Positions 1 through 11,222 of a stretch of DNA of 64,000 bases are shown here, one piece after another. The stretch comes from Stichopus chloronotus (taxonomy: Eukaryota > Echinodermata > Holothuroidea > Aspidochirotida > Stichopodidae): the NCBI GenBank assembly GCA_021234535.1, contig SFZH01000008.1, forward strand, positions 23,910,739-23,974,738. Direction: 5' to 3'. Both the position numbers and the translations under genes were made by a program. Every line of letters begins with the position of its first letter. Position 1 is the first letter of the stretch. The notes beneath the pieces are model-generated. The model did not search any database and was not told the DNA's origin. It saw nothing but the letters and a program-made list of their open reading frames with translations.

Positions 1-539
1 GTTGGCAATGGACTTTTGGTCACTGAAATTCCTTTGCTCCATTTTTATGCTGTCTATGCTTATATGTTCCATCAGTCCCCCTCCACCAAATCATGGAAGC
101 ACTGCTTGAGAGGAGGCAGCAGTGCTGTGGAAGTACTGTAGGTGGTCATACTAGCCAGTTTTGGATGGATCAGTTTATATCCTCATGCTTCAGTGATGAT
201 TTGTGCATTGATGTTAATGACTTTAGTGGTAAGGTGGGCAAGACACAGTGGAAGAAAATAAGTCAGTGCGTGTTCTTACCAGTGGAAACTGGACGCTAGC
301 AGTCCCTGACAGGGCATGCTGTCAGTGTTGGGTGGGCTTTGCATTTATTGCAATTTGCAGAATCCCTTCTTTAGGGCTTTAAATGAAAGATTCACAGCTG
401 TTTGTGCTTTGTAAAATGAATGAGATATTGCTGTATATTGTATGAATCAACATCTTCACTTCATTGCATTGATTGAAATGACTTTTGTGATATTTATGAA
501 CTCTAGCATATCATTTTACAGTATGTATATTCCAAGCAC

Positions 540-840
540 AAGAACCCATAGTGCCCTAGGGCTGTTGTGAAATCATGCAAAGTACTTCTTCTCTAACAGA
601 CTGTATGTGACACTGTTGATGGTTGGTTATGTTAGTGCTATGGAAGTGGTTCCATCTGGGTGTTTGTCATGTTTGGTGTACATTGTCCAAACTGGGTCAT
701 TTTATAAAATCATGAAAAATGTTTCTTTCACCACAGATTTTATGTTTCAAAAGTGTGGGTTCATGGTCAGAAATGGGCCTTATGAACTATATGGGCCAAT
801 GTACAAAATAATGCAAAATGCTCCTTATACTTCATAATTT
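540..840. repeat. Dispersed repeat, related to 46740-47110
   Basis: The segment around 566-650 contains gaaatcatgcaaagt, then a cttttctctaacag-like stretch, tgtatg, and a gctatggaagtggtt-like stretch. The same order recurs near 46790-46880 in an RSG1 intron. A second, weaker unit follows at 700-835 (aaatcatgaaaaatg, then ccacagattttatg). It is intronic to AP2M1 and shows no coding potential. Confidence 0.5.
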
Positions 841-920
841 ACCATATGTACATCTGTGCAAGGAACCACGGTGTCCTTGGACTCTTGTTATTGTTCTGTC
901 CTTCTCATTCACATATTCAG

Positions 921-1055
921 GTACCATTTGCAGCCTCCGGTCTTAAAGTTCGTTATCTGAAGGTATTTGAGGCCAAACTGAATTACAGTGACCACGATGT
1001 CATCAAATGGGTACGATACATCAGCCGAAGTGGTCTCTACGAGACTCGTTCTTGA
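921..1055 (+). CDS. AP2M1: AP-2 complex subunit mu, C-terminal coding exon
   Basis: This is the last coding exon of the mu (medium) subunit of the AP-2 clathrin adaptor, which binds Yxx-phi cargo signals and PIP2 at the plasma membrane. The exon opens after a 3' splice site ending ttcag at 920, starts in phase 0 with [17 protein letters not shown], and continues through [14 protein letters not shown] to a terminal YETRS and TGA stop. I recognise this as the near-invariant C-terminus of animal AP2 mu, where vertebrates end YETRC. It forms the last strands of the mu homology domain. Only 44 residues lie here; the rest of the gene is to the left of the window. No other exon could be placed in 1-900. 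Confidence 0.93.
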   Translation, partial: VPFAASGLKVRYLKVFEAKLNYSDHDVIKWVRYISRSGLYETRS

Positions 1056-1189
1056 CCTTTCATCTCACCTACGATTTAAGTTCTTGCATACCCCATTTGT
1101 CAGTGTACATCGGTATTGAACCAGATACAACTTCTTAGAAGTAATAGAAAGTTTGATGGAAATATTTTACTATCTTTGTTCGTTTTGAC

Positions 1190-1740
1190 ACTTTTTGGAA
1201 TGATATGGTCTACCACCAGAGGTCAGTCATACTATGACATGGTCTACCAGAGGTTGGAGTATAGATTTAGTAGATATTGGCAATGTAACAATACAGAGAT
1301 TGGCCATATGATAATATGATCTACTGTAGATGAGCCACATGGTAATATGTGTCAAAGATTGGCTCTACGGTATGGCCTACCGTAGGTTGACCGTATTTTG
1401 ATATGATCTACCAGAGATAGGCTTCATGATATGTAATATGTGATTGGCCATATTGTTGTATAGTCTACCATAGTTTGACCATATTTTGAAATGGTCTATT
1501 GGCCATATAATAATGATATGATCTACCAGAGATTGACCACATGGAGGTATGGTCTATTAGAGTTTGGCCATATTGTGACATGATTCTGCTGTAGGTTTAC
1601 CATATTTTCGTATGGTCTACCAGAGATTGACCACATGGAGGTATGGTCTATTAGAGTTTGGCCATATTATGACATGATTCTGCTGTAGGTTGACCATATT
1701 TTCATATGGTCTACCAGAGATTGGCCAACTAATGATATGC
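1190..1740. repeat. Degenerate minisatellite downstream of AP2M1
   Basis: Variants of tatggtctaccagagattggccatat recur about 15 times at irregular spacing of roughly 30-45 bp. Two neighbouring stretches at about 1540-1600 and 1635-1700 are almost identical over 60 bp, which indicates recent duplication. It lies within the first 700 bp after the AP2M1 stop codon, so it may be part of the 3' UTR. Confidence 0.7.
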
Positions 1741-4700
1741 CAATCAGCAAAGTTAGGGTGAACAACTTCTTCATTACTGTAAAGTATTATTTGAAGGTAG
1801 ATTACAAGGGGCTTTCCCCCCCCCCCCTTTTTTTTTTTACCATTTCTGGTAACCATTGTAGTCAATAGTCATAGTTTTATTAAGTAATCTATATTATGGG
1901 ACTGTTTACCATTTGTGACCCAATTGCTGAACTTGTGACAACTTTATGTACATATTTAAAATAACTAAACAGTATACATGAAGACAAACTAAGTACCTTT
2001 GAATGACTGTCAGCTATAATTCTGATACCTTTCACTGAAGATACCTGTCTGTGATCATCAGCACAAGATGCCTGTCTTAGAGTAGTCCAGGGTGTTGCCT
2101 TTGTTCAGCACAATTCACAATGGATAGTTTCTTTTACAGAAATGTTGATCAATATGAATCATTTGTACAAGTCTGGATGGTGCAATCATGCTACAGAAAA
2201 GTTTCAATAACATTGCCTGTAAAGCACATTTTCCTTAGTATTAGCCTTAGGGAACCCTCACAAATCAAAGCGAAGATCATCTTAGAGGTAGGCTTTGCTA
2301 CACATTGTGATAATGATAGTGACCAAACTAATGAGTCAAACTCCAGTGCAGATATGTCTCCTGTCCTCACTTCATGGAGGTTCTGTGGCTGTGTGTACAC
2401 TCAAACATGTGGGATATGCAGGCTGCATGATGAGCTACAGTAAAGCTTTGTGAACCTAACAGGATCAAAGATTGAAGGTGAGCCTGTCCTTACATGTGCA
2501 TGAACAAACTGCAGAATAATGATACTGCAACCTTGGAATGTATCATTAACATTCAAGTAAAGCAGTTGTAACAACAAGCATAATTTGCAGGACAGATTTA
2601 ATACACCCTACAGGTTACCCTACATTACCTTGTTAGGGAATCTGTCCATCTGATATCCAGTATTAAAGCTGTACAAAGGCAAGTTTGATGAAATCAATAT
2701 CATAACAATTTGCTTCACTTTTGTTAGTATGTATGAAATATTTGAGACAAAAGGAATGTTCCCCTTCATAAAAATACAAAATGCAAACACTCTCCGCTCA
2801 TCATTGTGATTGGTCGATTATTAATATCAGCCAGTATAAGTCTTCATGCTCACTCTAAGGTTGTTTTGTAACTAATTACTGTTTTGTTGTTTTATTAGTA
2901 CATGTATCAGACAGTCTGTAAGTCAGGTTTATTCTTTCATCATTGTGAGGAGAAACAGATAAAGGATGGATTCAAAGTCAACAGATTAAAAGTAAATGCC
3001 AACATTAGACATAATTTTCTAAGGCCGTAATGGACAGACTGGAATGAGGCAATTTTGTACTAGAAATAATAGTTCTTCAACAATAATTCAATTTTCAGAC
3101 AGTAGTTATATCCATGGAAACCAGCTGTTTTTAGCAAATATCTCATAAGACTCTGCTTACCAATTGTTGTCACTTGCTTCTGGTCCAACTTTTCAAATTA
3201 CTTTTTCTTTTATCTTTAAATTAAGAGTTATTGAATGTGAATCCAACCTTCTAGCTGTAGTATTATTTATGGCTACGTGGCCCGTCAATTCAAGCTCTTG
3301 ATATGTTCCTTTGATTATCATTTTCGTATTCCAATTGTCACTGCTTATGTTGATAACCTCCTTCCTGGAATCATGACAACTAATAAATGATTGGCAAGAA
3401 TTTTGTCTATTGCAGTTCCATTTGCATTTATTTGTTTGAACATAAACAAGGATAAACGGAAGTACTTCTTTGAAAGAATAGATTCTAGACTGCTTTGGTC
3501 CCAAGGTAACATGCTGCACACTAATTTGACTGAATAACTATTTTCAACTGTTCTACATTTGCCAATGGAAGTAACTATGTATTTCACTGATTGCAATATT
3601 CTCTTACTCATAGATTCATTGCTCTTTTGGTGCTGGAGGCATATTCAACATGGGCGGGTTGGAAGGAAGGGGGGGGGGGGGGGTGTAGCAATAGTCTGGT
3701 TTGGAAAATGAGGTAATAGGATCATTATGTTTATTCTGTAATTGCAGCCAGTGTAGGTGCTGACAATGGGCTCATAACAACTTCTGTAAGGATTGGTTTG
3801 TGAAAAGATGAAAAACTTTTTGGCAGTATGGACATTTATTTCTCTCTGATGTCTAACACTTCGTTCAATTCATTGAACTCATAGTTCAATTCTGGACTCT
3901 TGAATATCAATAACCTTGCAGATGACAAACACAATTGAACAAGTTATAAGATATTAATACAGTATTATATTCTTTGAATATCTTCTTTGCAATTGCACTT
4001 TAGTTGTTGATACAGCATTGAGAGTTACTTTTTAATCTGGTCAGAGTTTCGAATGCTCCATAGGTCTAGCGGCTGCCTCTGTCAAGCTAAAAGACTTCCT
4101 ATTGTTTATTATCATATTGGCAATCTCCACTTGATGGAATTGGAAAACACTTTTCTCTGGAACGATTATCCCATGTTGAACTGAACTTGCTTTTTACTTA
4201 AAGGAGAATGAAAGTCAGCATGTTTTACAATAAAACATCACTGTCAAATGAAAGACTAACATGTGGTGATCACCATCACCAAATTTCATGTGCATATGTT
4301 GTTTACTTTTCAAGATATTGCAATTTGAAAGTTCATAAAAATCAATCAGGATGCTCCCATTGTTATTGAAACGCTTTTGTTTTTCTTCATAATTTATTGA
4401 CAAATAGTTTTAACAGTTATGCATCTGTTGAAATCAAAGTAAGGATAATTGCATTGCATGATACACCTCAGTAATTCAACACAAATTGTGTACAGTTTAT
4501 ATGCATCCAAGGAATTATGAGAAAGAAAAACAAAGAAATACATTAAATTCCTGCTATCAGGGGTTCTGTGATATCATACTTTGACTTGCTCAAGTCTGCT
4601 AACATGCAACTGAGACAAAAATGGCAGCACCCTTCTCTAGATTTCAAAAGTGCATAACTTGCAAAGGGAAAAATATTTCTGGATGAAACTTTGACAAGTG

Positions 4701-5457
4701 TTTTGTCAAACACTTCTGCATCGTATTTTATAAAGAAATCCCCAGGGTTTCATTCTACTTAAAACGATTCACTGACTAAGGAAGAGACACCATCAATGTT
4801 TGATACACTGGCGTGACCTGAAATATTAAAGGGACTTGTTGAGTTGATATCAATAAGTTTGTGAGGATTGTGAAGGGAATAAACACCTGAAAATGGTTAC
4901 CATTAATCAAGTTTCATATTCAACAGTTATTAAGACTGTCAAACTGAAGTTTTTACCTTGACTTGTACTAGCTATGTGCAGTTGAATTATACTAACAAGT
5001 CTAACATGAAAAAAGCCTCGTCACAAATTTTCAAAAATCAGCTTGAACAGTTAATAACTGACTAGTGTTTCTTGATGTTACAGCATCATATACTCATTAT
5101 CTTCATGGCATATACAACAGTCTGCATATCAGTTTTCCACTTTGTTTTCAATCTCCAACTTTTAACATGAAGAGAACAACGTGACCTCAATGTTGTTAAA
5201 CTAACTACTACTTCCTCAAATATCTCTTCATAACCTTCAGGAAGCTGTGTCTGTTGCATCTTCAAGGGACTACTTAGCAGTTTCTGCTGATCAAAGTTTG
5301 AATTGGTTAGCAGATGACACATTTTCATCAGTAGACACAATCATTGTATTGCATCAAATATGTGTCATACACATAAAAAAAAAATCCCCTAGTTCAAACA
5401 AAATTCACTAATACAAAGGACACAAAATGTTCGGTCAAGTTTCAATGGCACTTGGTG
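1741..5457. other. Intergenic between AP2M1 and PIGP
   Basis: No exon with splice signals and conserved motifs could be found here on either strand; the open frames are short and look random. It holds homopolymer runs (C9 then T10 near 1818-1840, G-run near 3670) and the inverted-repeat element at 4199-4758. AP2M1 and PIGP converge here, so both 3' UTRs should end in this interval. Confidence 0.6.
4199..4758. mobile_element. MITE-like element with TTAA-flanked inverted ends
   Basis: The left end reads ttaaaggagaatgaaag. The right end, reverse-complemented, reads ttaagtagaatgaaacc. The ends match at most positions and both begin with TTAA. The interior (about 0.56 kb) is AT-rich and has no reading frame. 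Its ends resemble those of the element at 32596-32952. TTAA flanks suggest a piggyBac-type target site, but this is inference from the ends only. Confidence 0.4.
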
Positions 5458-5463
5458 TTTATT
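5458..5463 (-). terminator. Candidate polyadenylation signal for PIGP
   Basis: AATAAA on the minus strand, about 485 bp after the PIGP stop codon. It is the closest canonical hexamer I noticed downstream of the gene. No transcript evidence. Confidence 0.3.
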
Positions 5464-5699
5464 TACAAGTTCTTTTCCAACAGAAAATATTGATACACCA
5501 CTATTGCTAAGCTTACATGAAATTGAATCACACTTGGGCTGTTATAGGTCACAAACGGGACATCTGATACACCTGATATTTTGTCCCTTCAATCTCCAAA
5601 TATCTCCCGGTACCCCTTCAATACCCCTTGGTACCCCTTCAATTGCCAAATATCTCTTGGTACCCATTCAGGATACCGAGCCTGCTTCATCTCCAAGTA

Positions 5700-5990
5700 T
5701 GCCTGGTCATCCTTCAAGATGCTGTGCTTGATACATCTCCCTCTACCAGTCACACTTCCATGTATATCCTCTTCATTGCTACACTGTGTACATCCATCAC
5801 CACAGATCAGATGACACCAAACCTGATACATCAGCCATCATCAATCAGTAGGTGGTACCTGATACATCACCTATCATCAGTCAGTTGTTGCAGGTACCTG
5901 ATCAGTTATCATCAATCAGTATGTGGTACATGATGTATCAGCTATCATCAATCAATAGTAGGTGGTACCTGATACAGTCTTCTGTTGACC
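5700..5990. repeat. Minisatellite overlapping the PIGP 3' end
   Basis: About five imperfect units of roughly 40 bp contain ggtggtacctgatacat and atcatcaatcagta. The array begins within the last codons of PIGP: the stop codon at 5948-5950 and the preceding six codons lie inside a unit, and the rest continues into the 3' UTR. A separate run of taccccttcaat-type units lies just before it at about 5590-5670. Confidence 0.7.
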
Positions 5991-8900
5991 TCTGATATAG
6001 ACAGGTCGCCAATAGGAGGAACTGAATGATTCGTCATGTCTTCACTGATGACAGGTTTTGAATATTTATCTGATCAAATAACAAAAATGAGAAACGAAAA
6101 AGAAAGTCTATTTTAAATAATGCTATCTACTAGATCCTTCATTGAGATCATTTCTGGCATAGCCAAAGCAAATGCAAGTTGATGGGTATGTGAAACTAAT
6201 CACAATGCAAGTAGACACACAATTTCATGGTTGCTCAGTTGTTAGTCTGCTGTCTTTTATTTACAAACAGTAAGGCTGCTCAAAACTGGAAAATTCTCTC
6301 ATGACAAACTGCTGAGAGAACAGTGTCCCATAAATCACTTCCTACCAAAATAACCAAATCCTGTTCTAATTGCAGATAACGGGTGTCAGTTTCAAAGCTT
6401 GAGTATGTATCAACTACATACCAAAGGTGAAGAGATAAATGACATGGTTGTAGAGGTATTCTAACTTCTCTAATTGAACTGTTGTATTCTTCTTTATTTG
6501 GTAACAGTGCTACAGTAATTGCTAAAGTCATGATGAAACTTGGGACAAACTTGACGGTCAGAACATAAACATTACATCATCACATAAATTCTTACCATAG
6601 ATGACATAATATGTTACCTTTGATTGTATGAACTGAATTCAGTGGTTTGGTGATCGTGAAGTTATAAGCTGTGTAGAAGATGTAAAGGAAAACAATGCAG
6701 ACACTAAAATAGACTGGAATCACGATAGCCCAGGATCTAGAGAATAAATAGAAAGAAAAGAAAATTAACATTTAACACTTAACATCATTCATACTGTGGC
6801 AAAACAATAGTGAATGAAGCAATGTGTTATTCAACACGTGACACTGTTGATTAGTTAAGTGCCTGCACTACAGTATTTGAAAGCATTACCTCATGTTGTA
6901 TAAACTGATTCCTTTAAAACTGCTGTGACCCCAGAGAGAAATTTCCTGTACAGAATCAACTCAGTTTTCTCTATGGAGATTTGTAAGGTAATCATGCTTG
7001 AGTATGATTACCACATGGCCAGAGTTAACACACAACAACCAGAGCAATTTATTACTCAAGTTGATAAACATATTTATGAACTAAATTCTGTATCAATGAT
7101 ATATGAAGAACAATGCATTAAATGACTTACTTCTCAGGCCAGTATGTTAGACCGATAGCCGTTAGCCAAGCTTGTGGTACAAAAGCCCAGATAATGTATA
7201 TCCCTGAAATTACAAACAGATAATTGCTCAGTACATGCAAATTAAGACATAGCAGAGTGGACACATTGCTGTATTTACTTCCTTGGCTCATACTTTCAAG
7301 TCTCCTTTGGTGGCACTTTTTGGCTTCAGTTATTCTTTGTTTATAATGTTCTTGAACACAGGTATGGTACCTTTGTCTGCGATATACTGCTACGCATGCC
7401 AACTGACAAGCTGCATGTGAATTGTATGATCTGCCCACATGCTGCTCACTGGCTCCAACAGGCCATAGATTGTGCATACCATTTGTCACAACTGGGTCTG
7501 GGTAAACATTTCCTGAGTGGAAATGGAAATTTATAAGCTAAATGTCAGTCCACTTAACACAGGTTCAACAGAATTACTTGCAATGCAGCTTCAAATAAAT
7601 CACTAAATAATTGCCAAACATTAATTCAAACTTAAGGAAAGGAAGACATGATTGTTTCAACATTTATAATAACCTCTGCAAAAATCGGAGGAGACAGGCA
7701 AACTCTGTTTCAGATTCTAAGAAATCAGTTATCATTTTAAGCTGCTTTCAGATATACAGTAACAAGGCTTAAGCCAGTAACCAATCCAGACATCATTTGG
7801 ATGGTCTGTGCATCTGGACAGAAAAAAATTTAGATAACAGAAATAAAACAGTATTTTGTGGATGAAAAAAAGGTACAGAGGACTAGGATTGGAAATAACT
7901 GGAATATTTTGTGATTTCAATATCTGCAGAAAAAGAGGAAAAAAGGCCCACTGGGTCATTTTCCACTCACACGCTTACCTGTCTGAATCTCCCACATCTT
8001 TGAAGGGAATTTTAAGAACTGTAGTCCCTACTTTAGTTTGAAAAATCATCAAATATTGCAAGTCTACTCTCATTTCTTTAAATTAAAAGTATTTTTCATG
8101 ACGTCTGTTGCTGAAAATAACCAAGTTTTTATATGGCAAAATTAAGAAATTTAAGAGCAAAAATACCACATTATATTTAAATGGAGCCATTCCGAATTAG
8201 CAAAGAGGGGTTATTCACCAAGCCAGTTTGAGGTGAGTGCATTTTCCCTTTAAAATCTCCCTCACTGTAGTTTTTCCTGAGAAAAATGAATTCTTGCTTT
8301 GTGGCACAAAAACCAAAATTGTAAAAAGTACTTTGGTCTACATCTTAAACACTTGATAACATATATCAAAATCAGGAATGTTTGGATGCCCTTCACAGGA
8401 GCCAGGAGGTGTCTGTGGGTGGAGGAGTAAGCTTGGTGGTTAGAGCGTCCATCAAGATTGCAATCACTCGGTCCCCAGATCAAATCCTGCATGGTAGAAC
8501 CACTTGGAAATTTTCTCAACACTACTTGCTCAGAAAAGCTGTTTTCATTGGTGCCAAGTAAATTACTTGGTGATTTCAATTTGGGTTACTGTTGTCCGAT
8601 TCAGTTCTCGTCCCCTTCAGGTTACACGGTACAGCTAATGGGCTGCTGAGCTCGGCAATAGGGACGTTAAATGGCAGCCCCAGGAGCAGGTTTGGCTTTG
8701 GTTCACCCCAGCCTCATTACTTTCTGAACACCAAAAAGAGTAGGTGAATTTCCCCAGTGTTCAACCACCATGAACTTGGTATAGGGTCCTTGATGAGTCT
8801 TCAGACTTTCGGGTCCTCAAATTCTAAACTAAACCATGTAGGATCCATTCTCCATCTTTGCCTAGGGGCCGAAGGGCTGCCATGTGAATAATGATAGGTA

Positions 8901-10127
8901 TCATCCCTGTACGCAAGGCATTGCTCTTCCAATGATAGTGCTGCTCATTCCTATCCCGTATTCGCTAGGCACTGCCCTGCAGTGTGTGTAGGTTACAGTA
9001 GAACTACAGTAGGTTACAGAAAAACAACAGTTGGTCCCCGCCTACTGTAGTTTTGGTACAACTATTAAATGCTCCACCGACCTCACTCAGCCTCCGGAGG
9101 CATAGTCGCAGTCATACCAAATCACTACAAATTAACACCGAGGCCTAAGTGCATGTACATTCGTCCCAGATTGGAAACTTTGCCATGCGCAGAGGGTTTA
9201 TCCCCGCGCAAAAATATGAGTCTCGAAGTGTCTAGCCACGCAATTTGACAACTGTCAAGTGCAGCCGCGAAATGCAAGTTTGATAACACATTCGCAATTT
9301 AATTGCATAAAAGTTAGGCCTACCTCACCCAAACATCTTAAAACCGAATCTCAGAAAAGTCTAAACTCAGAACATTCTGTATCCCCCGCAGATTATGTTG
9401 TATTTGTCGTGCCACCTATGACGTACGTAGGCTGACTGCATAGTACACATGTACAGTGCATACTGGCATATATCGCATGCATCATCGGAAGTTGGTGGCT
9501 TAAAAACTTGCAAAGTCGAAGGGTGGAAAGGTAAGCACAATGCCTGGGAAACGATCTAGGAGGGTAGGTTTGGGCAAAATGTTTAAGTACGCTCTGCGAC
9601 AACCAATGGTGGCGCTCCTCTTAGATAGTAATGGCCGCACAATTCTCTTGATCTTTATTAAAAATCCCCCGTGCATATTGCAAACTTTCCAATCTGGCAT
9701 AGGCCTACGTCCACACTGCGCCTCCACTGGACACTCAGTGGACCTGGAATATTTTTAAAAGAAAGAGTCAAAGGCTCTGAAGACTTACTCAGAAAGATTT
9801 TTCAAAGACGAGTCAAGTGTACTGTATACTTTTTTTTTTTAAGTGTTCTTCGACCGTGGCGGGATATTCTATACTAGTAGTTACTCCCTAGTTTTTACCA
9901 TATCGCGATTCGCGGAATACATGTTACTTTGGCTAGCAACATGCAGAGCTACCGCAACATACATGCTTGGCCTATAATACGTCTTAAACTCAACTGACTC
10001 TGTCTCACCAACATGGGTTAATAGCAATTCAGTGATTTCTAGTCTTACCAAAAAATGCATATGAAAATAAGAAAAGGACGAATCCGTAAATTGCACGTTC
10101 AGGAGTAGGGCCAGGATTAGAACTCAT
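5948..10127 (-). CDS. PIGP: PIG-P, GPI-GlcNAc transferase subunit P
   Basis: PIG-P is a small two-pass ER membrane subunit of the complex that transfers GlcNAc to phosphatidylinositol, the first step of GPI-anchor synthesis. Four minus-strand exons join in frame: 10127-10049, 7203-7131, 6736-6618 and 6069-5948 (79+73+119+122 nt, 130 aa). The N-terminus is MSSNPGPTPERAIYGFVLFL, which begins the first membrane segment. Exon 2 gives YIIWAFVPQAWL then LTAIGLTYWPEK, the family signature. Exon 3 gives SWAIVIPVYF, the second membrane segment, then LNSVHTIK. Exon 4 starts DKYSK and ends in GDLSISEVN followed by a short tail. All boundaries are GT-AG and phases close. For exon 4 I chose the acceptor after ttgatcag because a nearer AG (cctgtcatcag) would give an early stop. 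The human protein is somewhat longer (158 or 134 aa by isoform). Confidence 0.93.
8425..8995 (+). mobile_element. tRNA-derived SINE-like element in a PIGP intron
   Basis: The head resembles a pol III promoter: an A-box-like ggtggttagagcg at about 8435-8447 and a B-box-like agatcaaatcc at about 8477-8487, spaced as in a tRNA. About 500 bp of unique-looking body follows, including gggacgttaaatggc and runs of cctcattactttctgaacac. It lies between PIGP exons 1 and 2, on the opposite strand to the gene. No clear target duplication was seen. Confidence 0.45.
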
Positions 10128-11222
10128 CTTGAACGGTCAGCTGCGCCGAGAAGCGAGAGACCCAGTACACTACACAAGGAAGTAAAAATACGGTTCTACA
10201 TCCCCTGCCTGTACGACAGAATCTGTTGATATAGTACTTGTAAACTAGAGAGTACAGCCACTACTTCAACTAGTCAAGTGATTATCGTAATTTCAGCTTT
10301 CACCGTTCACTAAATACACTACGATGTCTCTCTACACAGTTGTGGTATCCATTGCAACGAATGGTCTAGTCATTAATATTCTATTCATACAAATTTCCCT
10401 CGCCAAGACGACAATTACGTCACTGTGTAATCAATCATAATTAGGAAATCAACGCTGCACAATGCACCAAGAGTGCCAGGACAACTTGCAATAATTCTGT
10501 TCCTTTATTTTTTGCTGGAAAACTGGAAATTCAAGAAGAAAGCTTACCTTTCTACGAAGATGGTGTAAAATGTTCTATCGGAGTGAAGGGTCTTGGCTTA
10601 TTTAGTTGCTGATAGTGATAAAGACTGTCTTATCTATCAAGTATCATGAGCGACATTGAGTACGTTCTTGCAAACTGCCACAACTGCCCAGCATTTTCCC
10701 CGAAAAATGTTAGGCCCTAACGTTAGGCCTATGTCTAACTTAAGATTAATAATTACAGCTATGTTATCAATAGCACTTATCAGGCCTAGCCTACGCCTGT
10801 AGTGTAGGCAGTGGTAGTTAGACCGACCAAACAAAAAAAAAACAAAAACAGTAACACTGAAAGTTCTGATCAGACTAATCGTACAGTGTCAGTTGTTGTG
10901 CAATTTTCTGTACATGGAATGCAGCACTGAATCACATGGAATCATGCATGCATGCCATGGCAAAAAGTAATATTAGACCAAACTTGTACATCGTCAGTGA
11001 CATATAACATTTCATTAAATGATGTTAAAATGAAATTATGTAATATAACTGAACACGTACTTGATCAAAATACTGCCTCTCTCAAAGTCTCTCAACAGTA
11101 TTCTTAATAAACATGTATCATTGTGATGTTTGCTGATGAACTAAAAATAAAATTTCCCTTTTAACAACTAGAACCAATAGTGATGTTTGAGTAAACCTCA
11201 CGCGCTCATTTTTGCCCGACAG
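10128..11222. promoter_or_regulatory. Divergent promoter interval, PIGP and the LRR gene
   Basis: PIGP starts leftward at 10127 and the first recognised LRR-gene exon starts rightward at 11223, so the two promoters should share this 1.1 kb. The acceptor at 11222 requires an upstream exon ending in phase 2. One ATG-led stretch that fits is at about 10945-10967 (ending aaaaa before gtaata), but this is weak. A second ATG at 10646 opens 20-odd codons and does not give the right phase. No TATA box is obvious. Confidence 0.35.

Noticed and set aside
2120..2443. 107-codon frame between AP2M1 and PIGP
   Set aside because: No splice sites, no recognisable motif, and a matching antisense frame; likely chance.
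7732..8041. Overlapping frames in the PIGP intron
   Set aside because: AT-rich intron sequence between confirmed exons, without motif or splice signals.
10646..10715. ATG at 10646 as the first exon of the LRR gene
   Set aside because: The open stretch of 20-odd codons offers no donor in the phase required by the exon at 11223.
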